Assembly (NCBI RefSeq): GCF_046630445.1 | Contig: NC_092340.1 | Coordinates: 365,718,001 to 365,782,000, forward strand | Direction of reading: 5' to 3' | DNA: 64,000 bases | Origin: Rutidosis leptorrhynchoides | Taxonomy: Eukaryota; Streptophyta; Magnoliopsida; Asterales; Asteraceae | In this document: positions 1 to 10,661 of the stretch, in pieces | Position numbering within the stretch: the stretch's first letter is position 1 | Layout of the letters: each line of letters begins with the position of its first letter | The notes under the pieces: generated by a model | Databases searched by the model: none | Seen by the model: the letters and a program-made list of their open reading frames with translations, nothing else | Told to the model about the DNA's origin: nothing | Made by a program: the position numbers and the translations under genes

Positions 1-1491
1 TAAAGTTTTTAAATGTAATTTCCTTATTTTTAGTTGTAATAGTTAAATAAATAAGTGCGAAGACGAAAGACGCAAATCGCTCGAAAATGAAGATTTAAAG
101 ACAAAAACGAAGATTTGAAAGACCAAAACGTCCAAAATGGTCAAACGAACAAGTTACACTCCAAGTGGTTCAATATATTGATGAGAAACGTCTCAAAATT
201 ACAAAAGTACAAGCCGCAAAATGCAAAGTACAAGATATTAAATTATACGAAAAGGCGTTAGAAAATCCGGAACCGAGACATGAACCAACTTTCAACGCTC
301 GACGCAACGGAGCTAAAATTACAAGTTAACTATGCTCAAGAATATAATATAATATTTAAATAATTCATAATAAGAATAATAATAAATAATAAAAAGTTGT
401 TAATTGAGCATAGTTAAGGGGTCATAAGTGAAAATTTCAAATCACCAATTGCCTATAAAATGGAATTCACGGAGTAATGAAAAAATACACCTTTTCTTCT
501 TTCTTTCTCTTTACATGTAATATATATATTTATAATTTTAATTTTAATTTTAGTTTAAGTTTAATAATAATTGGGTTATTGTAAGGAATGTTTTACGGGT
601 TTTAAAGTCGAAACTCTGTCCGTGTAACGCTACACGATTAATAATCACTGTAAGTTATGTTCTTCCTTTTTAAATTAATGTCTCGTAACTAAGTTATTAT
701 TATGCTTATTTAAGCCGAAGTAATCGCGATGTTTGACTAAATATTAAGACGGGGTTATTGGATTTTGTACCATAATTAAGGTTTGGACAAAAGACCGACA
801 CTTGTGGAAATTGGACTATTGACTATTAATAGATGGGGGGTATTGTCTAATTGAGTGACAACTCATTGGAGTCTGTCGAACCTATCTTTAAATTAATTAT
901 CCTAATAATTAATAATGATTATGGTTGTCCTATTTAGTGACGTTCATATGGAATCTATTATAATCATTTAATTAATTATTCGGGTTGGGTAATTGATTAT
1001 TCAAACTGATCAAGTGGGTAAATTAATATTCATATCTAATCAAAACAGGGGTGGATTACATACAATGATAACTGGTGTAATTGTTGACAGAAGTGATAAC
1101 TGCGTCACAGTTTAAATCCTTAATTAGTTGGAATATTTGACTTCGGGTATAAGGGTAATTTGACGAGGACACTCGCACTTTATATTTATGACCGATGGAC
1201 TATTATGGATAAAAACCAGATAGGTATCAAATAAACCATGACAAAGGACAATTAACCCGAGTAACAATTAATTAAAATCAAAACGTTAAACATCATGATT
1301 ACAGAAGTTTAAATAAGCATAATCCTTTTATTTCATATTCTATCGCAATTTTATTTATTGTTATTTTATTTATCGTCATTTATATATTTTACGCACTTTA
1401 ATTATTGTCATTTATCTTTACGCTTAAAAATATAAAATAGACAAACCGGTCATTAAACGGTAAAAAACCCCCTTTTATAATAATATTACTA

Positions 1492-1574
<83 letters not shown>

Positions 1575-1780
1575 TTATAAAAATATAGTACGTAATCACT
1601 AGCTCCCTGTGGAACGAACCGGACTTACTAAAAACTACACTACTCTACGATTAGGTACACTGCCTATAATGTTGTAGCAAGGTTTAGGTATATCCCATCC
1701 GTAAATTAATAAAACTTGTGTCATATTTTGTAGTATTTTGTATTAAAAATAATACTATTTCGTACCCTCACGCTACATCA
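1..1780 (+). mobile_element. Partial LTR of a gypsy-type retrotransposon, cut by the window edge
   Basis: This non-coding AT-rich stretch has the look of a long LTR and no credible ORF. It ends with a block around 1604-1705 (CTCCCTGTGGAACGAACCGG, then TAGCAAGGTTTAGGTATATC) that I associate with LTRs of composite gypsy elements, and closes at ...CTACATCA. The phrase around 269-285 (GAAAATCCGGAACCGAGACA) resembles one in the solo LTR near 29953-29968, so these families are related. The left end lies outside the window, so no target duplication can be checked and the exact boundary is uncertain. Confidence 0.45.
1494..1571. repeat. (AT)n microsatellite
   Basis: An uninterrupted TA dinucleotide run of about 78 bp inside the LTR-like sequence. 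Length in an assembly is unreliable for such tracts. Confidence 0.97.
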
Positions 1781-1876
1781 TCAGATATAAACATTTTTCA
1801 TTGATAAAACCGCATACGACAGCAGCCAAGTGTTACAAAAAATAAATGCATTCATAATTGCGGGTTCACTATGAGA

Positions 1877-3855
1877 TTACAATTCAAGTTCCATAATGTC
1901 CTTAATAGTAATATTCTCCTGTTGGCTAAGTACGGCAAGAGCTGGAATATCAATACGCTCTATGCCTTGGCTGGTTTTGGTATAAATCTTCTCCGCAACC
2001 TCCATATCGCATACTTCCTTATCAATGACCTCTGGATATGGTGGACCAATACCATAAGCATCTGTGATTGTTGACAGAAATTCGCAGCGTTCGCGGAGCT
2101 TAACCGCTTTAAGGTACGCTTGGAATTTCTGCGAAACTGGTTTGAAATCCATGATCTTATGGCTAAGGTCGGGAAGGTATGCGATAAGTTGTTTAAACTG
2201 GTCATCTGTAGCTGCAACCTGCTGTTGGGACTCAAGCGCAGTAGTGAGTGTAGTCACTTGAGCCTTGGCTGATTGAAGTGCAGTTTATGAAGTTCCAAGT
2301 TCTTTTTTCAGTTTGGCGTTTTCTTTTTCCAAACGCGCAATCTTGTTATCGGCCTGCTTTAATGCTTTTTCTTGATCTATAAGTTCTTGGACTAATTTGT
2401 CCCCAGGGACGTCATCCACATGAAAACACACTGCAGCATACAGATTCTGCACTCTAGCACTTTCCATGGTTTCATCATCAAACTTTTCAAACTCCGCACG
2501 GACATCTGCGAGAACCGCAGATCCAAGCTGAAATAATTGGTCTGCGGCTGTTTCACGATCGATGTTCACGTGTTCATGGAGATGGTTGAATTTAACTGAC
2601 ATAATTGGGCTTGCTGGAGTAAAGCCTTTCTCAAAAACATTGTGCGGAACATCCTGAGAGATATTGAACTGCGGACCTTCTTGTGAACTTTTTGTAAGAT
2701 TGATGGGTTCTGCATGCAAAAATTTTCAAAAAGTATTATATTAAGCAAACGCAGTATGAATGCGTAATAATTGCAGTACGAATGCAGAATTTTTCGTAAA
2801 GCAATTGTGACAAATATTTTGTATACCTTCCTCCTCGGAATCATCTTGAACAACGCGTTTTAAGCGTTTCTTTCCTGAAGAAGTGGGATTAATTGTAGAA
2901 CTTTTGCGTTTCGATTTTTCATGGATTTCCGCAATCATGTTCTCATTAATCAGTGGCTCTTCAACGTCAGTAATTTTGTCATCCTCTAACGAACGACGAT
3001 AAGAAGTGTATCCTGTGATATTCTTTTGACGCATAAGCTGGGCGAGAGAAATCTCTGCGAAAATAATGGTAAATGTTAACAGTTGTATATATATGAAAAT
3101 ACGCGTTAACAAAATGAAAATTGTAAATAAGACAAGTATATACCGTTATCATCTGCATCCTTGAAGATGCCAATTTGGTTTACCCATACCCGGTGCGTGG
3201 AGATTCTGCCTACATGTAGAGGCACAATCCCATAAGGACGAATTTGCAGACGTGTATTAATGATCTGCTGGAAGGTTTCTGTTTCGTATTCATCAAGGGT
3301 AACGCGGTCTTTGCTGTATTTAGAACATGCAGTTACCCAGGTGTTAATCTTCTTGTATCCGCGGAGAGCAGTGCTTTTTATGAAGAAAAAAGATTGTTGC
3401 CAGTTACCAACATTCTCTTTTGGTGTGTCCATAACACCATTGCGGCACTTGAAGGTAAACCAGCTGGCATCGTGAGTTAAGATGGAAGAAAACTTGCGGA
3501 ATACGTCCAGAGAAGCTGGCCTATTGATGGCATTACAGTACATCTCAAATAATATAAGTTTCGCCACCGCATTGGGATGCAATTGGCCAGGACCAACTGC
3601 GTAAAACTGGCACGCAGTTAAGAAGAAGTCAGTAAAAGGAAGCCTAAGATTGCCTAAGTACAGCGAGGTTTCGTATATGGTAATATAATCCTTTGGGGGA
3701 TTGTCAGCAGTAACACCTGGTGCAGGTGCAATGGGTATGAATTAATCAAGCATCGGATAATTAAGCTTGATCTGTTCGAGTAACTCCTCGGTAATAAGTG
3801 AATTGTAATCATTCACTAAAGGACTCGAGGTTGCTGGAGAGCGTGATGTAGACAT
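1877..3855 (-). pseudogene. Three-exon antisense ORF of a Tat-like gypsy element (PF04195-like domain), with two internal stops
   Basis: Three segments join in frame through canonical GT/AG introns: exon 1 3855-3144, exon 2 3054-2827, exon 3 2709-1877, 591 codons in all. The start is the ATG at 3855, giving MSTSRSPATS. Two TAA codons interrupt the frame, at 3742-3744 (codon 38) and 2285-2287, so no full-length product is expected. The first exon resembles the plant 'putative gypsy-type transposon' domain: a HPNAVAKLILFEMYC helix, then SWFTFKCR and WQQSFFFIKS. Exon 2 is lysine/arginine rich (GKKRLKR). Exon 3 has leucine-heptad coiled coil (KIARLEKENAKLKKEL). A purine tract and LTR-like start lie to the right on the plus strand, so the gene is antisense to its host element. 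Extra antisense ORFs between pol and the 3' LTR are known in Tat/Retand elements; that assignment here is inference. Confidence 0.62.
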
Positions 3856-4228
3856 GATGAAACGTAAGAATGTGATTTGGCTAAGTATGAGAAAGGAAAA
3901 CGCAGTAAGTTGAATGAATGAGATGTAAATTGTAAACGCACTTTTTTAGAGAGAGAAATTAGTGGGAGAAAGTGAAAATGGAAATATGCGGTTATGTTCT
4001 CTATTTATACTCATAAGGTTGCAAAATAGCCGTTTACAAATAATCATGATGATCCAACGGTTATTAAAATGCAAAGGGATTGCAACGGCTAGAAATATAG
4101 CCGTTAGAACCAACTGCGTAATATATGCGAATGGTTTTTCAGACCCATACAAACTACAATTTTTCTTCTTTAAGAGTTTATTGTCTTACATTTTCTGCAA
4201 AAATGTAACACAATAAACTGGGGGGACT
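3856..4228 (+). other. Non-coding 3' internal region with polypurine tract
   Basis: This lies between the antisense ORF start and a likely LTR start. The last bases, AAACTGGGGGGACT at 4216-4229, look like a polypurine tract directly before TGATCATATAC. No coding signal is seen on either strand. For the antisense ORF this interval would be the promoter and leader. Confidence 0.4.
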
Positions 4229-4599
4229 TGATCATATACATACTTATGTATATGTACATTTTTAGTGCGGAAGGCCATTTAAAGGCAAAAACACAAGACA
4301 GCTAAACCGCGGTAAATTCCTAATGAACGCGGTAGGATTACGCTGAATATTAAAGAGTGCGAAGGATTCTCGCAGTGTTTGTGCGGAATGCCTAAGTGCC
4401 CGCACATCTTACTTCCGCGTAACTCCTGAACTTATAAATATGGAGATTGGCCTCTCATTTTAGGTTGTTGATTCTGGAAGAATTGCTCTAGCCATATTGA
4501 TCTCTCTCGTAACTTTGCCCGAGACTTGATCATTGTTTGGTTAAGGTAATTTGCGAAGACCGGGACATGGTTGTTGATCGTTTAGCACTTAACGAAATA
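4229..4599 (+). repeat. Probable short LTR of the Tat-like element
   Basis: Sequence beginning TGATCATATACATAC directly after a G-rich purine tract. It holds a TATA-box-like TATAAATA at 4434-4441 and a C/T-rich stretch after it, as LTR promoters do. The right end is not fixed; ...CCGGGACA at 4567 is one candidate. No matching second copy is in the window, so this is inference from layout. Confidence 0.35.
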
Positions 4600-5423
4600 T
4601 GACAATAAGGTCCCAAAACCATAATCGACATCCATTATACCCCCTCATTGCACTCAATCCTTGATTAACCTTAATAGGATGATCTAGGATTGATCAGACA
4701 TAAGTCCCAAAAATGCCCAAAATCACTAACAACTAGTGAGTATATTTCCAAAACGCTAATTAACACCTAAACCAAGTATTTACATACTTGATTCACCAAA
4801 AATCAAGAACCTTTGACCCATTTTAACACAAAACTTATTTTGACCTAAATTAGGGTTTACACCCAAAATCAAGTCAACACAACACCAAAATCGCTAGTAC
4901 ACAAGTGTTCTAAGGTTTCAAACAACACATGCAAGACCCAAACTAACAATTTCATCAATCAAAACCCTAAGTCACCAATTTGGGTTTACTTACATGAATC
5001 TTACCCAAAACCCCCAAAATCACAAGAAGTGGGTTCTACAACTCATCACTAACATAAACCCTAACCCAAACAAGAATCAAACAATGAAAATCGGAATTAG
5101 AACTTACCACCACTACCAAAATGTAGCTAGGAACGAGATGAACATATTTAACACTAGCACTTTGGTGAGATTTCCACTTCTTCTCCAAATTAAGCTTTCT
5201 CACTCTAAAAGTCACCATCTCTCTCTAAAATAAGATGGGAGTGTTTTGTGTGGGTGAAAATGAGGCTTGAAAGAGCCTTGGATAAGTTTTGATGATCCCA
5301 AACTGATCCCAAAGTGAAAAGACACAAATGCCCCCAATTTAAACTCAAAAATGAGTTCAAAATGGTCATTCAGCACTTCTATCGCATTTTGCGACTACCT
5401 ATCGCGTTTCGCGACACCCCAAA
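4600..5423 (-). repeat. LTR-like sequence, left part, split by element E1
   Basis: No gene is visible. It is non-coding with TCTCTCTA-type leader sequence and, near its right end, alternating CGCGTTTCGCGAC-type words. The same CGCGA words continue after element E1 at 18531, so E1 inserted into a pre-existing repeat. The right part ends GGTGTTACA, the complement of a TGTAACACC start, which suggests a minus-strand LTR. The left boundary is unknown. Confidence 0.35.
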
Positions 5424-8400
5424 TGTAGTGACCCGAACTTTTCCATGTTTATATATATTAATTGAGATTGATATTTACATGATTAAATGTTTCCAACATG
5501 TTAAGAAATCAAACTTGTTAAGACTTGATTAATTGAAATAGGTTTCATATAGACAATTGACCACCCAAGTTGACCGGTGATTCACGAACGTTAAAACTTG
5601 TAAAAACTATATGATGACATATATATGGTTATATATATAGTTAACATTATATTATGATAAGTAAACATATCATTAAGTATATTAACAATGAACTACATAT
5701 GTAAAAACAAGACTACTAACTTAATGATTTTGAAGCGAGACATATATGTAACGATTATCGTTGTAACGACATTTAATGTATATATATCATATTAAGAGAT
5801 ATTTGTACATCATAATATCATGATAATATAATAATTTAAAATCTCTTTTGATATTATAAACATTGGGTTAACAACATTTAACAAGATCGTTAACCTAAAG
5901 GTTTCAAAACAACATTTACATGTAACGACTAACGATGACTTAACGACTCAGTTAAAATGTATATACATGTAGTGTTTTAATATGTATTTATACACTTTTG
6001 AAAGACTTCAATACACTTATCAAAATACTTCTACTTAACAAAAATGCTTACAATTACATCCTCGTTCAGTTTCATCAACAATTCTACTCGTATGCACCCG
6101 TATTCGTACTCGTACAATACACAGCTTTTAGATGTATGTACTATTGGTATATACACTCCAATTATCAGCTCTTAGCAGCCCATGTGAGTCACCTAACATA
6201 TGTGGGAACCATCATTTGGCAACTAGCATGAAATATCTCATAAAATTACAAAAATATGAGTAATCATTCATGACTTATTTACATGAAAACAAAATTACAT
6301 ATCCTTTATATCTAATCCATACACCAACGACCAAAAACACCTACAAACACTTTCATTCTTCAATTTTCTTCATCTAATTGATCTCTCTCAAGTTCTATCT
6401 TCAAGTTCTAAGTGTTCTTCATAAATTCCAAAAGTTCTAGTTTCATAAAATCAAGAATACTTTCAAGTTTGCTAGCTCACTTCCAATCTTGTAAGGTGAT
6501 CATCCAACCTCAAGAAATCTTTGTTTCTTACAGTAGGTTATCATTCTAATACAAGGTAATAATCATATTCAAACTTTGGTTCAATTTCTATAACTATAAC
6601 AATCTTATTTCAAGTGATGATCTTACTTGAACTTGTTTTCGTGTCATGATTCTGCTTCAAGAACTTCGAGCCATCCAAGGATCCATTGAAGCTAGATCCA
6701 TTTTTCTCTTTTCCAGTAGGTTTATCCAAGGAAATTAAGGTAGTAATGATGTTCATAACATCATTCGATTCATACATATAAAGCTATCTTATTCGAAGGT
6801 TTAAACTTGTAATCACTAGAACATAGTTTAGTTAATTCTAAACTTGTTCGCAAACAAAAGTTAATCCTTCTAACTTGACTTTTAAAATCAACTAAACACA
6901 TGTTCTATATCTATATGATATGCTAACTTAATGATTTAAAACCTGGAAACACGAAAAACACCGTAAAACCGGATTTACGCCGTCGTAGTAACACCGCGGG
7001 CTGTTTTGGGTTAGTTAATTAAAAACTATGATAAACTTTGATTTAAAAGTTGTTATTCTGAGAAAATGATTTTTATTATGAACATGAAACTATATCCAAA
7101 AATTATGGTTAAACTCAAAGTGGAAGTATGTTTTCTAAAATGGTCATCTAGACGTCGTTCTTTCGACTGAAATGACTACCTTTACAAAAACGACTTGTAA
7201 CTTATTTTTCCGACTATAAACCTATACTTTTTCTGTTTATATTCATAAAATATAGTTCAATATGAAACCATAGCAATTTGATTCACTCAAAACGGATTTA
7301 AAATGAAGAAGTTATGGGTAAAACAAGATTGGATAATTTTTCTCATTTTAGCTACGTGAAAATTGGTAACAAATCTATTCCAACCATAACTTAATCAACT
7401 TGTATTGTATATTATGTAATCTTGAGATACCATAGACACGTATACAATGTTTCGACCTATCATGTCGACACATCTATATATATTTCGGAACAACCATAGA
7501 CACTCTATATGTGAATGTTGGAGTTAGCTATACAGGGTTGAGGTTGATTCCAAAATATATATAGTTTGAGTTGTGATCGATACTGAGATACGTATACACT
7601 GGGTCGTGGATTGATTCAAGATAATATTTATCGATTTATTTCTGTACATCTAACTGTGGACAACTAGTTGTAGGTTACTAACGAGGACAGCTGACTTAAT
7701 AAACTTAAAACATCAAAATATATTAAAAGTGTTGTAAATATATTTTGAACATACTTTGATATATATGTATATATTGTTATAGGTTCGTGAATCAACCAGT
7801 GGCCAAGTCTTACTTCCCGACGAAGTAAAAATCTGTGAAAGTGAGTTATAGTCCCACTTTTAAAATCTAATATTTTTGGGATGAGAATACATGCAGGTTT
7901 TATAAACGATTTACAAAATAGACACAAGTACGTGAAACTACATTCTATGGTTGAATTATCGAAATCGAATATGCCCCTTTTTATTAAAGTCTGGTAATCT
8001 AAGAATTAGGGAACAGACACCCTAATTGACGCGAATCCTAAAGATAGATCTATTGGGCCTAACAAACCCCATCCAAAGTACCGGATGCTTTAGTACTTCG
8101 AAATTTATATCATATCCGAAGGGTGTCCCGGAATGATGGGGATATTCTTATATATGCATCTTGTTAATGTCGGTTACCAGGTGTTCACCATATGAATGAT
8201 TTTTATCTCTATGTATGGGATGTATATTGAAATATGAAATCTTGTGGTCTATTATTATGATTTGATATATATAGGTTAAACCTATAACTCACCAACATTT
8301 TTGTTGACGTTTTAAGCATGTTTATTCTCAGGTGATTATTAAGAGCTTTCGCTGTCGCATACTTAAATAAGGACGAGATTTGGAGTCCATGCTTGTATGA

Positions 8401-8678
8401 TATTGTGTAAAAACTGCATTCAAGAAACTTATTTTGTTGTAACATATTTGTATTGTAAACCATTATGTAATGGTCGTGTGTAAACAGGATATTTTAGATT
8501 ATCATTATTTGATAATCTACGTAAAGTTTTTTTTTAAAACCTTTATTGATGAAATAAAGGTTATGGTTTGTTTTAAAATGAATGCAGTCTTTGAAAAACG
8601 TCTCATATAGAGGTCAAAACCTCGCAACGAAATCAATTAATATGGAACGTTTTTAATCAATAAGAACGGGACATTTCA
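5424..8678 (+). repeat. 5' LTR of E1
   Basis: 3,255 bp, TG...CA ends (TGTAGTGACCCGAAC ... GGGACATTTCA). It matches 15277-18530 almost base for base. It holds two small inverted repeats also found in the related LTRs of this window, at 8293-8306 and 8610-8623. Short ORFs inside the LTR recur identically in both copies and have no protein features. Confidence 0.97.
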
Positions 8679-8680
8679 GT

Positions 8681-8692
8681 TGGTATCCGAGC
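8681..8692 (+). other. Primer-binding site of E1 (initiator tRNA-Met type)
   Basis: TGGTATCCGAGC starts two bases after the LTR. It differs at one position from TGGTATCAGAGC, the complement of the 3' end of plant initiator tRNA-Met. E2 (37730) and E3 (52531, minus) carry the unmodified form. Confidence 0.9.
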
Positions 8693-8887
8693 GAGGTTCT
8701 TAGAGAACCAGAATTTTGCATTAGTGTGTCTTATCGAGTTTGTTAGGATGCATTAGTGAGTCTGGACTTCGACCGTGTTTACTTGAAAAATGATTGCTTA
8801 ACAAATTTTGTTGGAAACTATATATTTTTAACATGTGAATATTATGTGATATATTAATCTCTTAACGCGTTTGATATTATGTGATAG

Positions 8888-9499
8888 ATGTCTACCTCTA
8901 GAACAAGTCCCATTGACTCACCTAATAATAATGAAGAGTCAAATGTAAATTGGAATGATTCGTGGACTGATTCACAAGTTCCCGAAGAGGAACCGGAAGA
9001 AGAGTCGGAACCGGAAGAAGAATCGGAACCGGAAGAGGAGGAACCGGATGAAGAAATAGAACCGGTGGGGGAAATAATAAAACGGTTAAGTAAAAGAAAA
9101 TCCTCAACCAACCGACCAAGGTTAATTATGGTCAATGGTGTTTCCGCCAAGGAAGCAAAATATTGGGAGGATTACCAATTCTCCGATGAATCAGATTCCG
9201 ACGAGAATTCCGATGATGTTATAGAAATTACCCCAACTGAATTTAAAAAGGCAAAAGAAAATAATAAGGGAAAGGGCATAAAAATAGAGAAATCTAATTC
9301 CAACCCCGATGAACTTTATATGTATCGTCAACCCCCGAAGTCCTTAAGTTGTAACAATGACCCGGGAACCTCTAAACCACCAGGTTTTTCTAAACCAATG
9401 TGGAAAGTTATGGCTCGTATTAGGGGAACATCATATATCCCTAGAAACCTGGCAAAACGAACCAAAACCGAAGAAGAAGAAACGAGCGAGTCGGAATAA
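8888..9499 (+). CDS. Acidic, disordered accessory protein of E1 (ORF-A), 203 aa
   Basis: First long ORF after the primer-binding site, ATG at 8888 in GATAGATGT, stop TAA at 9497. I do not recognise a named family. Residues 32-58 are a glutamate/proline repeat (EEPEEESEPEEESEPEEEEP), 64-78 are basic (KRLSKRKSS), 97-112 are Asp/Ser rich (FSDESDSDENSDD), 118-135 are lysine rich, and the C-terminus is acidic again. The protein is probably disordered; the basic patch could act as a nuclear localisation signal (inference). It is uninterrupted although gag-pol of the same element is broken. The F-box ORF follows 137 bp downstream in another frame. How either ORF would be translated from the genomic RNA, by splicing or re-initiation, is not visible. 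Confidence 0.7.
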   Translation: MSTSRTSPIDSPNNNEESNVNWNDSWTDSQVPEEEPEEESEPEEESEPEEEEPDEEIEPVGEIIKRLSKRKSSTNRPRLIMVNGVSAKEAKYWEDYQFSDESDSDENSDDVIEITPTEFKKAKENNKGKGIKIEKSNSNPDELYMYRQPPKSLSCNNDPGTSKPPGFSKPMWKVMARIRGTSYIPRNLAKRTKTEEEETSESE

Positions 9500-9636
9500 G
9501 ATAGTTGTATTCGTGTGGTGTAATATATGTAATATAGTGTGCTTATGCTTTATGATATATGTAAAAATTGCTTGTATTAATAAGTATTTTTTTTATGAAT
9601 CTAACTCTTGTCTATTTTACAGTTTAAAAACACAAA

Positions 9637-10320
9637 ATGGATAGACAACCCAATATTTTAAGAGACCTACCCGGAGACATGATTGATGAAATCTTGTCTA
9701 GAGTCGGTCAGAATTCCTCGGCACAACTATTTAAGGCGAGATCAGTTTGTAAGACATTCGAAGAACGTTCCAAGAATGTCTTGGTTTATAAGAGACTTTC
9801 TTTTGAAAGATGGGGGATATCACATTGGGAAACCCATAAGTTACGATGTGTTTACTTTGACGCATATATTGCGGGGAACCCAAATGCTATTTTACGCAAC
9901 GGGTTAAGAAATTATTTTGACTCAATATATCCGAATATTGGACTTCGTGATTTAGAAAAAGCGGCTAACATGCAACATAAAGAAGCATGTTATGCTTACG
10001 GATTAGTAATGTTCGCTTCTCACCAATGTGAGAACAAGAACATCGGGCTACAACTATTAAACAAAACGTTTCCACAAGTGACGGAGTCGGTAATTGGGGT
10101 AAGAAATGAGGTTTTTAGATTATTACGGGACTGTTGGACATTACGTAACCCTCGTCCCTTTGACGACGTTACAACACGCTGTCTTATCAACGGCCATAAC
10201 GGTTATGTTCCGCAAGACCAAGGATGTGAAGTAGTCCTAGTAAAACCAGAATGCATGACTTGTTTCTGGACGTATGAATTACGTGTCTTTATTGCCTTTG
10301 CTGAACGACTTGTGTACTAG
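9637..10320 (+). CDS. F-box protein carried by retrotransposon E1 (ORF-B), 227 aa
   Basis: ATG at 9637, stop TAG at 10318. Residues 8-52 form an F-box: LRDLPGDMIDEILSRV, then SAQLFKARSVCKTFEE, with the usual LP, IL and VCK positions. Residues 78-144 resemble the SEL1/TPR-like part of plant F-box proteins of the At2g35280/At1g67623 type (AGNPNAILRNGLRNYF, EACYAYGLVMFA, NIGLQLLNK). A C-terminal Cys pair sits in PECMTCFWTYELRVF. Known F-box proteins bind SKP1 and recruit substrates to SCF ubiquitin ligases, so the element may encode a substrate adapter acting in plant cells; the target is unknown. It lies wholly between the LTRs, between ORF-A and gag, and is open although gag-pol is broken. It could be an old capture of a host gene or a long-standing part of this lineage. 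Confidence 0.85.
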   Translation: MDRQPNILRDLPGDMIDEILSRVGQNSSAQLFKARSVCKTFEERSKNVLVYKRLSFERWGISHWETHKLRCVYFDAYIAGNPNAILRNGLRNYFDSIYPNIGLRDLEKAANMQHKEACYAYGLVMFASHQCENKNIGLQLLNKTFPQVTESVIGVRNEVFRLLRDCWTLRNPRPFDDVTTRCLINGHNGYVPQDQGCEVVLVKPECMTCFWTYELRVFIAFAERLVY

Positions 10321-10661
10321 CTAGAATTATCTTCACAACTATCTTGTATCAAAGTTATTGTGTGCTATATTTCATGCTTTATGTAAAATAAGCGGTATTG
10401 TAAGTTTGTAAAATATTGTATAAAATTTTGAACGCGAAATATTATTATAATCAGTTTTTCATATAGAATTGTAGTAGTTGAATTGTATATTAGCTACTAA
10501 GTATGAACTTAACGGGTAGGTACTACCCGAATTTAAACTTATAAAACGCTAATATGAAGAAAAAACTTTTATAAATGAGTTCATATTATGCTACGAAATA
10601 CTATTAACTACTCTTAATATTCTGTATGATTAACTTGTTCCATTTGACTATTTTGAAGGAA
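10321..10661 (+). other. Spacer before gag with polypurine-like hairpin
   Basis: No ORF. At 10509-10524 it contains TTAACGGGTAGGTACT, identical over 16 bases to the sequence bordering the 3' LTR (15262-15277). Here it is also the left half of an inverted repeat, CGGGTAG-GTA-CTACCCG at 10513-10529. E3 has a diverged equivalent at 47151-47168. Confidence 0.7.

Noticed and set aside
8922-9119. Minus-strand Pro/Leu-rich frame
   Set aside because: It is the antisense of the glutamate/proline repeat of ORF-A.
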